A stretch of 32,937 nucleotides of DNA, from assembly GCA_902762905.1 (NCBI GenBank), contig CACWQE010000029.1, positions 1 to 32,937 of the forward strand, read 5' to 3'. Positions 15,896 to 25,159 of the stretch are shown one piece after another. The stretch's first letter is position 1. Each line of letters begins with the position of its first letter. Below the pieces are notes generated by a model that saw only the letters and a list, made by a program, of their open reading frames with translations, was not told where the DNA came from and ran no database searches. The translations under genes were made by a program, and so were the position numbers. Source of the stretch: an uncultured Lachnospiraceae bacterium (GTDB lineage: Bacteria > Bacillota > Clostridia > Lachnospirales > Lachnospiraceae).

Positions 15896-17563
15896 ATGGG
15901 AAATAAGAAAAAGAGAACAATATCAAGCAGTTTTGCCATGCAGGCAACGATATTAGCAGCAGCTAGTGTCATATCTAAAGTGATTGGAATGGTATATAAC
16001 ATTCCATTTGCTAATATATTAGGAAAAGCAGGAAACGGATATTACGGAGCTGCTCAGACTGTATATGGTTATATCTGGACAATTGCAGTATTCAGTATAC
16101 CGGCAGCCTTATCCAAACTAATCTCAGAACGGGTGCAGCGTGGAGAATATCGTAATGTGAAACAGATATACAAAGGTGCTATGTTATATATGGTAGTTGT
16201 TGGTGGTGTGGCTTCTTTATTTACGTATATTGTTGCACCGTATATTGTCACAGATAATACCGTATTGTCGCTGAGGATCTTAGCACCAACTATCTTCATA
16301 TCAGGATTTGCCAGTGTGTACCGGGGATATTTTCAGGCATATGGGAATATGGTGCCGACATCCATTTCTCAGATTATTGAACAGGTGATCAATGCAATTG
16401 TCAGTATTGTGGCGGCATTAGCATTTATTAAATGGGCGGTTGCGCATGGGCATGGTGCAATGTCAGATGTGTATGGGGCTGCCGGAGGTACATTGGGAAC
16501 CGGTGTGGCAGCAACCGTTAGTCTGATCTATATTGTATGGTTGTTTCGCAGACAACGTGGAACTGTGGAAGAAAAGATTGCACAGGATACTACAACAGAG
16601 ATTCTTTCCTATCGTTCCGTGATCAAGTTATTATTGATGGTTGCAACACCGATTATATTAAGTTCTGCAATCTATAATGTGAATGTTATCTTAGATATGA
16701 CAATATATCAGAAGATGTTACAGTATATGGGTATGAGTAGCGAACTGATCGATGGACAGTATGGACTATATAGCCGTATGTATTTAGTTCTTGCGAATGT
16801 TCCAATTGCGATGGCAGCTGCGGTAGGGTCTGCGGTTATTCCGAGTGTATCGGGTGCCTATGCAGTAGGTGATAAGGAAGGATGTAATCATAAGATTCAA
16901 CAATCCCTGCAACTGGCAATGGTACTTACAGTGCCTTGTGCGGTAGGGTTTGCAGTGTTAGGCAAGCCGATCGTAAGATTAGTGTATTATAGTTTGTCAG
17001 GAGAAGATACCACAATGGTATCGAATCTGTTGTTGATCGGTGGTATTTCTATTGTATTATATGGAATTTCTAGTGTATTGAATGGTGTTTTACAGGGAAT
17101 TGGTAAGGTGAATATACCGGTTATTAGTTCCATTACCGCATTAGTAGGGCATATCCTGTTATTAGTACCTTTGATTGGAGTAGCGAAGCTAGAGATCTAT
17201 TCATTGATTCTTGCAACTGCATTTTATGCAATTATAGTTGTGGCAATGAATCTATACTTTGTAAAGAAAGAATTGCAGTTTAAGATGGAGTGGAAACAGA
17301 CGGTAGGGGTGCCGGTGATTTCTGCGGTTGTTATGGGGCTTGTTGCAATTCTTGCATACAAAGGATTTGATTGGATGCTGGTTCACGTTATGGGTGCATT
17401 TATCAGTAATGCAATTGCTGTATTGATTGCAATCGGTCTTGCGGCAGTTACCTATTTTGCGGTAATGTTGAAGGTTGGTGGATATACAGAAGAGATGTTG
17501 CTTGCATTCCCGAAAGGAGCGATGTTGGTGAAGGTGGCACGTAAGCTGCATTTTATTCGATAG
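15896..17563 (+). CDS. SpoVB/MurJ-like polysaccharide flippase (MOP superfamily)
   Basis: This polytopic membrane transporter is of the polysaccharide-transport branch of the MOP superfamily. Relatives (SpoVB, YtgP/Amj- and MurJ-like proteins) flip lipid-linked wall precursors outward. The N-terminus reads SSFAMQATILAAASVISKVIGMVYNIPFANILG, which is characteristic. About 14 hydrophobic segments run across the 555 residues. The ribosome site is poor: only AGAAAGA about 15 nt before the ATG. The beta-CASP gene follows after 43 bp with no terminator, so the two are probably co-transcribed. Family-level identity is firm. Assigning it to spore cortex, vegetative peptidoglycan or teichoic acid precursors is not possible from sequence alone. 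Confidence 0.82.
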   Translation: MGNKKKRTISSSFAMQATILAAASVISKVIGMVYNIPFANILGKAGNGYYGAAQTVYGYIWTIAVFSIPAALSKLISERVQRGEYRNVKQIYKGAMLYMVVVGGVASLFTYIVAPYIVTDNTVLSLRILAPTIFISGFASVYRGYFQAYGNMVPTSISQIIEQVINAIVSIVAALAFIKWAVAHGHGAMSDVYGAAGGTLGTGVAATVSLIYIVWLFRRQRGTVEEKIAQDTTTEILSYRSVIKLLLMVATPIILSSAIYNVNVILDMTIYQKMLQYMGMSSELIDGQYGLYSRMYLVLANVPIAMAAAVGSAVIPSVSGAYAVGDKEGCNHKIQQSLQLAMVLTVPCAVGFAVLGKPIVRLVYYSLSGEDTTMVSNLLLIGGISIVLYGISSVLNGVLQGIGKVNIPVISSITALVGHILLLVPLIGVAKLEIYSLILATAFYAIIVVAMNLYFVKKELQFKMEWKQTVGVPVISAVVMGLVAILAYKGFDWMLVHVMGAFISNAIAVLIAIGLAAVTYFAVMLKVGGYTEEMLLAFPKGAMLVKVARKLHFIR

Positions 17564-17606
17564 AAGCAGAAGAAAGACGCATAATGTATGGAAAGGGGCG
17601 ATTGTT

Positions 17607-19202
17607 ATGAAGTTAACATTTATTGGAGCGGATCATGAGGTGACCGGAAGTTGTCACTGTCTGCAGGCTTGTGGGAAGAATATTCTGATTGACTGTGGTA
17701 TGGAACAGGGGCCGGATGTGTATGAGAATCAGGAACTTCCAATGAATCCGTCAGATGTGGATTATATTTTGTTGACACATGCTCATATTGATCATTCGGG
17801 ACTACTCCCGCTTATGTATGCGAAAGGATTCCGGGGACAGGTGTATACGACGAAGGCAACAACGGATCTTTGTCAGATTATGTTGCGTGACAGTGCACAT
17901 ATTCAGGAGTTTGAGGCAGAGTGGCGGAATCGGAAAGCGAGACGTGCTGGAGAAGAAGAATACATTCCGCTGTATACAATGAATGATGCGATTGGCGTAT
18001 TAGCTTTTTTTGTACCGTGTCAGTATGATGAGGTGATTACCTTAGCGGATGGAATCAAGATTCGTTTTTCGGATGTAGGACATCTGCTTGGCTCTGCCAG
18101 CATTGAGGTATGGCTGACCGAAGGAGATATCTCCAAGAAGATTGTATTTTCTGGAGATATTGGTAACATCAATCAGCCAATTATCAAAGATCCGCAGTAT
18201 CTGAAAGAGGCAGATTATGTGGTGATGGAGTCTACCTATGGAGACCGGAATCATGGTGGAACACCGGATTATGTAGCAGAATTAACCAGAATTATTAAGG
18301 AAACATTTGATAAGGGTGGTAATGTAGTCATTCCTTCCTTTGCAGTTGGAAGAACGCAGGAATTATTGTATTTCATTCGGAAGATCAAATATGACAACCT
18401 GCTTCCTGAATATGAAGGATTTGAGGTATATGTAGATAGTCCATTGGCAGTAGAGGCAACGAATATCTTTAATAAAAATGTTGATAATTGCTTTGATGAA
18501 GAAGCCATGGAGCTTATTAAGCAGGGAATCAATCCAATTGCTTTCCCGGGACTTAAGACATCCGTTACAAGTGATGATTCCAAGGCGATCAATTTTGATA
18601 TGAAACCAAAAGTAATTATTTCTGCGTCTGGAATGTGTGAGGCAGGGCGTATCCGGCACCATTTAAAGCATAATCTCTGGAGAAAAGAGTGTACAATTTT
18701 ATTTGTAGGATATCAGGCACATGGAACACTTGGTCGTAGTATTTTAGAGGGTGCAACAACAGTTAAGCTATTTGGTGAGCTGATTGAAGTTCGGGCAAGG
18801 ATTGAGAAGTTAGAAGGAATCAGTGGTCATGCAGATCAGGCGGGTTTATTGAGATGGCTGCATGCATTTGAACCAAAGCCAAAAGTATTTGTTGTACATG
18901 GAGAAGATCTGGTATGTGAGCACTTTAAGAATATGATCCAGGAGGAAGGATATGAAGCTGTTGCACCATTTTCCGGTGCGGAATTTGATATGGCAGCCGA
19001 TGAATTGATCTTTGAGGGCGTATCAACGAAGAAAGTGAAGATCAGTCAGAAGGCATTCCGGGCACAGGCAATCTTTGACCGGTTGGTGGCAGCAGGCAAT
19101 CGTCTTCTTACGGTTATTGCGCATAACAAGGGCGGTGCGAACAAGGATCTGGTTCGGTTTACAGATCAGATTAACAGTCTGTGTGATAAGTGGGATCGAT
19201 AG
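17607..19202 (+). CDS. beta-CASP metallo-beta-lactamase-fold nuclease
   Basis: This cytoplasmic metal-dependent hydrolase of the beta-CASP group includes RNA-processing endonucleases and exonucleases. The metal ligands appear in order: HAHIDHSG (His58, His60, Asp62, His63), DVGHLLGSA, FSGDIGN and a late GISGHADQ. ESTYGDR and SASGMCEAGRIRHHLKHNL are the beta-CASP landmarks. The length is 531 residues, normal for the KH-less form. Ribosome site GGAAAGGGG is 8 nt before the ATG. It follows the flippase gene by 43 bp and precedes the sensor-EAL gene by 37 bp with no terminator between. RNA as substrate is inferred from the family. Confidence 0.88.
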   Translation: MKLTFIGADHEVTGSCHCLQACGKNILIDCGMEQGPDVYENQELPMNPSDVDYILLTHAHIDHSGLLPLMYAKGFRGQVYTTKATTDLCQIMLRDSAHIQEFEAEWRNRKARRAGEEEYIPLYTMNDAIGVLAFFVPCQYDEVITLADGIKIRFSDVGHLLGSASIEVWLTEGDISKKIVFSGDIGNINQPIIKDPQYLKEADYVVMESTYGDRNHGGTPDYVAELTRIIKETFDKGGNVVIPSFAVGRTQELLYFIRKIKYDNLLPEYEGFEVYVDSPLAVEATNIFNKNVDNCFDEEAMELIKQGINPIAFPGLKTSVTSDDSKAINFDMKPKVIISASGMCEAGRIRHHLKHNLWRKECTILFVGYQAHGTLGRSILEGATTVKLFGELIEVRARIEKLEGISGHADQAGLLRWLHAFEPKPKVFVVHGEDLVCEHFKNMIQEEGYEAVAPFSGAEFDMAADELIFEGVSTKKVKISQKAFRAQAIFDRLVAAGNRLLTVIAHNKGGANKDLVRFTDQINSLCDKWDR

Positions 19203-19239
19203 GAACTATAAGAATTAGTAGAATGTGGAGTAGTAATAT

Positions 19240-22200
19240 ATGAAGGAACGAAAGAGAATTGCGCTGTTGGTAGGACAGCCGGAGGAAGACAATCAAACAT
19301 TATTTATCAAGGGCTTTTTAGAACAGAGTTTCCTTTATGATTATGACGTCTGCATTTTTGCAATGTATCAGAAGTATCAGGAGACGCAGAATCGGGAAGT
19401 TGGGGAATCTCATATCTTCTCGTTGATCGAGTATCATTTATTCGATGCATTTGTGATCCTGTCAGATACGATTCAGACACCGCAGGTTGCGGACCGGATT
19501 GAACATCGGTTAAAGAATTGTTTTTCCGGTCCTGTAATCTGTGTAGACCGCGAGAGCAAGTATTTTCCGACGGTTATGACGGATCACTATACTCCGACGA
19601 AGCGTCTGATATCGCATTTGATCGAGGAACATGGTTATCGGGATATTGCATATGTTACAGGTAAGAGATGGCATCCGCATTCGAAACAGCGTCTGCAAGG
19701 GTTCTTAGACTGCATGAAAGAACATGATATCGTTGTGGAACCGGGACGGATCTTTTATGGAGATTTCTGGTATACCAGTGGGGCGAATGCAGCAGAGTTG
19801 ATGCTACGGGATAGGGAGCATCTGCCGCAGGCAATCGCATGTGCCAATGACTGTATGGCAATTGGAGTAGCAGAAGCATTGACCAAGAGCGGATTGCGTG
19901 TACCGGAGGATATTGCTGTTATTGGATATGATTCGATCACAGAGGGCAGATTAAGTCCGGAGCCAATTACATCAGCACCGATTCCGGCAGAGGATTGTGG
20001 TAAGCATGTAGCTGCAAGTATTGATGCATTATTGCATGGTCGTGCAATGACAAAGTTTGAAGCAGATGTTCCGTTATTTATTGGCAGAAGTTGTGGATGT
20101 CACGTGGAATGCACACAATTTCAATCTACTTTGCGGAAAGAATGGGCAACAGATATCTCTTCGAATAATTTCTATTCCTGTTTTAACCACATAATGGAGG
20201 ATATGTTCTGTCAGTCAGATATGGAAGGACTGATGAATACAATATTCTCTTATGTATCCCAGATCCGGGATTTTGATAATTTCCATCTGTGTCTGAATTC
20301 CGATTGGAACCATTTAGAAGACACGGATCGGGATATTAAGTGGACAGATTATAGCGATGAGATGATACATATTCTACAGTGTGGAAAAGAGGGTATGAAT
20401 CAGGATAAGGTAGACTTTGAGGATACCTTTGACCGTCATATACTATTGCCGGAGTTGCATCGGGAACATGATACTCCGATGGCATATATATTTACACCGC
20501 TGCACTTTGAGGAACGATGCTTTGGATATGCAGTGGTAAGCTATGGTAATGAGCCAAGAGGGTATCAGGAAGAGTATCGTTTGTGGGTTCGCAGCGTGAT
20601 GCAGGGCTTAGAGTGTTTCCGCAGAATTGAAGACCTCAAGCGGAGCAACCGGATATTAGAGTCCAGCCGGATTCGTGATAATCTGACCGGATTCTATAAT
20701 TATAAGGGCTTTATGGTAAGTGCTGCATCCCTTATTAAGCAGGCGAATGAAAAACAGTGCTGGTTAAGTACATTGGTGGTGGATATCTGTAATCTGGACC
20801 GTATTAATATTACTTACGGAAGAGAAGCAGGTAATGAAGTCATACAGGCAATTGCCAATATTATTGAGAAGTGTACAGAGGATGGAATGGTATGCGGACT
20901 TGGTAATGGGGAATTTGCGATTACGATTCTGTCGGAACAGGATAATAAGGATGCGATACATGCAATACGGGATCGTATTCTTGCAGAGATACAGCAGTAT
21001 AACCGCAGCAGTAAGAAGGAGTATCAGTTAGCGGTATATACCGGAAGTAAGACAGAGAAGGTGGAAAATGCAAAAGAATTAGAACGTCTTTTGAGTGGTG
21101 CGGTTAGTCAGAAGAATGGTAACAAGGCAAATATGCAGCGGTCAGAGACGAAGCAGGTTTTGACGGAAGAAGAGAAACAGGAAGAAGCACTGGTGAAGCA
21201 TATATTAGATGACAACCGGTTCCGGTATCATTTCCAGCCAATTGTTAGTGCGAAGGATGGAGAGATCTTTGCATATGAAGCATTGATGCGGCCGGATGTA
21301 CAGCCATTTGTATCTCCACTTACCGTACTGAAATATGCCGAGGGCATGGATCGGTTATATGACGTGGAGAAGGCGACTTTTTTCAATGTCTTACAATATG
21401 TGAAGACGAACTGGGCATTGTTTGATAAGCGGAAGGTGTTTGTGAACAGTATCCCTGGTAAGCAGTTAGTCGGGGCAGATAAAGAGACACTTCGGGAGAA
21501 AATGCAGTCTGCAGCGGATGTATTTGTTGTGGAACTGACGGAACAGACAGAGATTCCAGATGAACAGTTGACAAAGATGAAGGACGACTATTGCCGGATG
21601 GGAATTGAGACAGCGGTAGATGATTATGGAACCGGATATTCGAATATCACGAATCTGCTCCGGTATATGCCGAATTATGTGAAGATTGACCGTATGCTGT
21701 TGACGGATATTCAGGATAGTCCGCAGAAGCAGCATTTTGTCAGTGAGATTGTTACCTTTGCACATGACAATGATATTATGGCATTGGCAGAGGGTGTAGA
21801 GACAACAGAGGAATTAGAGGCAGTGATCGAGCTGGGTGTGGATCTCATTCAGGGATATTATACGGCAAAGCCGGCCGCAGAACCGATTGCATCGATTCCG
21901 GCAGAGATTAAGAGTGAGATTATCCGGTATCAGCATATCCGGATGAAGCAGACAGGCTTAGAGACTTATATTGCAGGCCGTGAGAACCGCGTATCTACGG
22001 TGAAAGTGGCATCCCAGAAGTACCGGACGGTATATATTCCATCCGAGGGCGAGATTCACCGCGATATTACATTCGCAGGAACACCGGGAATGGAGTCTAA
22101 GCTGGATCTGCGGATTGAGTCCGGGTATCATGGAACGATTGAGCTTGAGAACATTCATTTCATGGCAAAGAAGAATCATCCGTGTATTGAATTAGGCGAG

Positions 22201-23037
22201 AACTGTTCGGTTATGATTGTTCTGAAAGGCGAGAATGTCTTAAAGGGCGGTGGAATCCGTGTTCCGCAAAGTTCGAAGCTGACGTTGTCGGGTAATGGTA
22301 ATTTGTTGATTATATTAAGTGATACCGGTAATTATGCGATCGGTAATGATTATGAGAATGGGCATGGTATTCTGGAATTAGATCAGGATGGAGAGATCGT
22401 GATTGAAGGAAATGTTGTGCATGGAATTGGAATTGGTTCCGGATTAGGCGGTGTGACACATATTAATCGTGGAAAATATATGATTCAGATGAATGGTGAG
22501 GAAGGCGTTGCAATTGGTTCAATCAAGGGAGATATGCAGCTTTCCATTCATCATTGTAATATGGAGATAGCCATGGGCTGTACCAAAGGAATCGGAGTCG
22601 GTTCTATGACAGGCAGCGTGGATATTGCAATGGAACATCTATTCTTTAAATGTGTATCTGGAGGTAATTATGCAATTGCATTGGGAACTTTTGATGGGGC
22701 AAGAAGTCACACCTCGATCGAGAGTGGAGATGCGATCATCCGGATGCGAGGAGAACGGGTATGTGGTATCGGTTCAGAGACCGGTGATACGGCATTTTCC
22801 ATGAGTGCAGTGGCATTGACGATTCAGAATGAAGGAAAAGAAGCAATTGTGTTAGGTAACTGGACAGATACGGCCAGAGTACGGATCTACAATTCCGGCG
22901 TGGATACGCAGCTTCGTACGAAATGGCACACTGATATCGGTGCAGCGGAAGAGGACATTGAGATCATCAATGGTATCTGTCATTTCCATCGCAATGGAGA
23001 AGAGATTGTGCGGCATTGTGAGGAAGTGGAGTTATAG
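19240..23037 (+). CDS. LacI-type sensor / degenerate GGDEF / EAL / coil-repeat fusion protein
   Basis: This predicted soluble c-di-GMP phosphodiesterase (1265 residues) has an unusual layout. Residues about 1-288 are a LacI/periplasmic-binding-like sugar-sensor fold without the DNA-binding helix-turn-helix (GYRDIAYVTG, ANDCMAIGVAEAL, VPEDIAVIGYDS). About 290-480 is unassigned, possibly GAF-like. About 490-620 is a GGDEF-type domain whose signature is GNGEF (555-559), so cyclase activity is unlikely. About 650-900 is an EAL domain with EALMR (680-684), VELTEQ, DDYGTGYS (794-801), VKIDR, AEGVET and QGYYTAKP, which looks catalytically complete. From about 940 a Gly-rich repeat region resembles a parallel beta-helix. 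No signal peptide or membrane helix is seen. The small alarmone synthetase gene follows. Confidence 0.88.
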   Translation: MKERKRIALLVGQPEEDNQTLFIKGFLEQSFLYDYDVCIFAMYQKYQETQNREVGESHIFSLIEYHLFDAFVILSDTIQTPQVADRIEHRLKNCFSGPVICVDRESKYFPTVMTDHYTPTKRLISHLIEEHGYRDIAYVTGKRWHPHSKQRLQGFLDCMKEHDIVVEPGRIFYGDFWYTSGANAAELMLRDREHLPQAIACANDCMAIGVAEALTKSGLRVPEDIAVIGYDSITEGRLSPEPITSAPIPAEDCGKHVAASIDALLHGRAMTKFEADVPLFIGRSCGCHVECTQFQSTLRKEWATDISSNNFYSCFNHIMEDMFCQSDMEGLMNTIFSYVSQIRDFDNFHLCLNSDWNHLEDTDRDIKWTDYSDEMIHILQCGKEGMNQDKVDFEDTFDRHILLPELHREHDTPMAYIFTPLHFEERCFGYAVVSYGNEPRGYQEEYRLWVRSVMQGLECFRRIEDLKRSNRILESSRIRDNLTGFYNYKGFMVSAASLIKQANEKQCWLSTLVVDICNLDRINITYGREAGNEVIQAIANIIEKCTEDGMVCGLGNGEFAITILSEQDNKDAIHAIRDRILAEIQQYNRSSKKEYQLAVYTGSKTEKVENAKELERLLSGAVSQKNGNKANMQRSETKQVLTEEEKQEEALVKHILDDNRFRYHFQPIVSAKDGEIFAYEALMRPDVQPFVSPLTVLKYAEGMDRLYDVEKATFFNVLQYVKTNWALFDKRKVFVNSIPGKQLVGADKETLREKMQSAADVFVVELTEQTEIPDEQLTKMKDDYCRMGIETAVDDYGTGYSNITNLLRYMPNYVKIDRMLLTDIQDSPQKQHFVSEIVTFAHDNDIMALAEGVETTEELEAVIELGVDLIQGYYTAKPAAEPIASIPAEIKSEIIRYQHIRMKQTGLETYIAGRENRVSTVKVASQKYRTVYIPSEGEIHRDITFAGTPGMESKLDLRIESGYHGTIELENIHFMAKKNHPCIELGENCSVMIVLKGENVLKGGGIRVPQSSKLTLSGNGNLLIILSDTGNYAIGNDYENGHGILELDQDGEIVIEGNVVHGIGIGSGLGGVTHINRGKYMIQMNGEEGVAIGSIKGDMQLSIHHCNMEIAMGCTKGIGVGSMTGSVDIAMEHLFFKCVSGGNYAIALGTFDGARSHTSIESGDAIIRMRGERVCGIGSETGDTAFSMSAVALTIQNEGKEAIVLGNWTDTARVRIYNSGVDTQLRTKWHTDIGAAEEDIEIINGICHFHRNGEEIVRHCEEVEL
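22333..22860 (+). repeat. tandem coil repeats in the fusion-protein tail
   Basis: Units of about 27-31 residues, each opening with a small residue, Ile/Val/Ala and Gly, begin near residues 1032 (YAIGN), 1062 (GIGIGS), 1089 (GVAIGS), 1117 (GIGVGS), 1144 (YAIALG), 1175 (CGIGSE) and 1201 (EAIVLG). Alternating hydrophobic strands fill each unit. This pattern fits right-handed parallel beta-helix coils such as those of extracellular carbohydrate-binding proteins. The DNA itself is well diverged, so the repeats are old. Confidence 0.7.
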
Positions 23038-23143
23038 GAAGCTGGCATTAACATACATTTAACACAAAGCGATAGAAATCACGATAGAAGCACCAGATAT
23101 ACCATGCTATGTTATAGAGGAGAAAGAATGCAGGTGGTATATA

Positions 23144-23791
23144 ATGGACAAAGATAAAAAGTTAGAAAAGAAGATCATATCGGATTTTAGGGAATCACTA
23201 TCCGATCAGGAATATCAATTAAAATGTATGTGGGCAATTCAGGTGATCGAATCTAAGATTTCCATGATCGATCAGGAACTGAAAGGGAACAAAGACCGTG
23301 TTGTGGTAACACAGGTGACGCATCGGATTAAGTCGGCAGAGAGTATTTACCGTAAGTTGAAACGCAAGAATATTAAGATTAACCTGAAAGAGGCGAAGAA
23401 ACGGTTAAATGATATAATCGGAGTAAGGGTTACCTGCCTGTTTCAGGATGATGTATATGAGATCATGCAATGCCTCAGTATGCAGGGGGATCTGCATATC
23501 CTTAAGGTGAAGGATTATATCAAGGAGCCGAAAGATACCGGATACCAGAGTCTGCATCTGATCGTAGAGGTGCCGATCTATCTGACAAAGAAGGCACAGT
23601 GGGTCAAGGTGGAGATTCAGCTTCGGACGGTGGCAATGGACTTCTGGTCCGTGTTAGATTATCAGTTACTCTATAAGAAAGAAGTTAGTCAGGCGGAAGA
23701 GATTGCGACAGAGTTAAAGCATTATGCAGAAGTGATTGCAGATATGGATCAAAATATGATGAAATTAAGAGACCGGATACAGGAGATCTAA
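23144..23791 (+). CDS. small alarmone synthetase (RelQ-like (p)ppGpp synthetase)
   Basis: This cytoplasmic single-domain RelA/SpoT-type synthetase (215 residues) makes (p)ppGpp from GTP or GDP and ATP. It lacks the hydrolase, TGS and ACT domains of long RelA. The RIKSAESIYRKLKRK segment (61-75), Asp90 in NDIIGVRV, KDYIKEPKDTGYQSLH (123-138) and VEIQLRT (156-162) are the nucleotide-binding and catalytic landmarks. The AGGTGG ribosome site is 6 nt from the ATG. A stronger site, AGAGGAG, serves an overlapping out-of-frame ATG at 23128 that would encode only nine residues. It follows the c-di-GMP-related gene by 106 bp and ends in a terminator. Confidence 0.87.
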   Translation: MDKDKKLEKKIISDFRESLSDQEYQLKCMWAIQVIESKISMIDQELKGNKDRVVVTQVTHRIKSAESIYRKLKRKNIKINLKEAKKRLNDIIGVRVTCLFQDDVYEIMQCLSMQGDLHILKVKDYIKEPKDTGYQSLHLIVEVPIYLTKKAQWVKVEIQLRTVAMDFWSVLDYQLLYKKEVSQAEEIATELKHYAEVIADMDQNMMKLRDRIQEI

Positions 23792-23808
23792 AGTTCCTGT
23801 TCCGGTCT
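23770..23808. terminator. terminator between the converging synthetase and pfp genes
   Basis: AGACCGGATACAGGA (23770-23784) pairs with TCCTGTTCCGGTCT (23795-23808) with one bulge. The left arm lies inside the synthetase gene and the stop codon is in the loop. TCTATT follows on the plus strand. The hairpin can act in both directions. Confidence 0.75.
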
Positions 23809-23833
23809 TCTATTGTAAATGTCTAATATATTC

Positions 23834-25075
23834 TTAATTAGCAGTATTCAGATGATGTACCGGAAGATATACCGGTAATCCGTCCTTATAGCTAACATGT
23901 GGTTCCCCAAGAATCAATGGAGCCATATAGTCGTAAAGTGCAGGCATGATATCATTGCCTGCGTCATTGATCCATTCCCGTGGAATTGACTTGGCTTCAT
24001 TAGCAATTCCCTTGATGTCGGCAGTTTCAATCGTAACTTCATATGGGGTGTTCGAGACACGTTGCAGGGTAAGCATACATTCCGTTTTACCTTCGGTTGC
24101 ATATGCAACCGCCTGATTACCTAAGCGGAAAGATTCATCGATATCGGTAAGGGAGGAAATGTGGGCGGCACAGCGCTGTAAGACGTTCAGCTCGATTGAA
24201 CGAACCTTTACGCCAATCCGATCCTTTACTAACATCTCTAAGCACTTTCCGGTTCCACTTAACTGGGAGTGACCAAACTGGTCATTGGCAGCAGTCGTGG
24301 CACTGATATAGTTTCCATCTTTATCTTTAATTCCTTCGGAAACAGCGACGATGACATTATTTCGTTTGTTAAGCTCGCTTTCTACATCCTGTAGGAATTG
24401 TTCGGTATCGAAGGCAACCTCAGGAAAATAGATTAAATGCGGAGCTGAATTATATTCATTACGTGCAAGTGCAGAAGCTGCTGTCAGCCATCCGGCATCC
24501 CGGCCCATGATCTCAATAATCGTGACACTCTTCACACTATAGATAAAGGTATCGTGGGCAATCTCTAATAAAGAGGAAGCTACATACTTGGCAGCAGAAC
24601 CGTATCCCGGTGTATGATCGGTGATACATAGATCGTTATCAATGGTTTTAGGAATACCGATGATCCGGATATCACTATTGCGTTCTTTGCCGTAAGCACT
24701 TAACTTCAGTACAGTATCCATGGAATCATTGCCGCCAATGTAGAAAAATGCTCCGATGTTATAACGTTCAAACTGTTCAAAGATGAATGCATAATCGGAA
24801 TCATCCACTTTGTAATCGGGAAGTTTATAACGGCAGGAGCCTAGATACATGGCTGGGCTGATCTTCAATGTATCAATGAAATCTGGAATCTCGTCCACCT
24901 GTTTGGTTAAGTCGATTAACTGGTTCTTAAGGATTCCTAAAATTCCATATTGGGAACCGTATACGGAATCATATTGATCGCTCTTGATCGCAGCATCTAA
25001 TACACCGGCTAAAGATGCATTGATTGCAACGGTAGGTCCACCGGACTGAGCGACGATAACATTTTTCTTAGACAT
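23834..25075 (-). CDS. pfp: pyrophosphate-type 6-phosphofructokinase
   Basis: This cytoplasmic glycolytic enzyme interconverts fructose 6-phosphate and fructose 1,6-bisphosphate. Two positions diagnose the phosphoryl donor. GGNDS (114-118) has Asp117 where ATP enzymes have Gly. PKTIDND (142-148) has Lys143 where ATP enzymes have Gly. Both point to pyrophosphate, making the step reversible and ATP-saving. Other motifs are SGGPTVAINASL at the N-terminus, GRDAGWLTAASAL and PEVAFD. The length of 413 residues fits the longer PPi-type clade. The ribosome site AAAAGGAGAAG is strong. The gene has its own promoter and is divergent from the 6S RNA. Confidence 0.88.
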   Translation of the reverse strand: MSKKNVIVAQSGGPTVAINASLAGVLDAAIKSDQYDSVYGSQYGILGILKNQLIDLTKQVDEIPDFIDTLKISPAMYLGSCRYKLPDYKVDDSDYAFIFEQFERYNIGAFFYIGGNDSMDTVLKLSAYGKERNSDIRIIGIPKTIDNDLCITDHTPGYGSAAKYVASSLLEIAHDTFIYSVKSVTIIEIMGRDAGWLTAASALARNEYNSAPHLIYFPEVAFDTEQFLQDVESELNKRNNVIVAVSEGIKDKDGNYISATTAANDQFGHSQLSGTGKCLEMLVKDRIGVKVRSIELNVLQRCAAHISSLTDIDESFRLGNQAVAYATEGKTECMLTLQRVSNTPYEVTIETADIKGIANEAKSIPREWINDAGNDIMPALYDYMAPLILGEPHVSYKDGLPVYLPVHHLNTAN

Positions 25076-25119
25076 AATCTTCTCCTTTTTATCTGTTTGT
25101 CTATCAGATTCTGCAATCT

Positions 25120-25148
25120 ATCATACTTGATACAATCATAAAATTCAA
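25120..25148 (-). promoter_or_regulatory. promoter of the pfp gene
   Basis: On the minus strand, TTGAAT (complement of 25143-25148) and TATGAT (complement of 25120-25125) are 17 bp apart, with a leader of about 38 nt. Its -35 lies only 11 bp from the -35 of the divergent 6S promoter. Confidence 0.7.
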
Positions 25149-25159
25149 GGAATATTTTC

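Noticed and set aside
19240..20105. Reading the fusion protein as a LacI-family transcription factor
   Set aside because: The helix-turn-helix that precedes the sugar-binding fold in LacI proteins is missing; the chain starts directly at the first strand of the binding fold.
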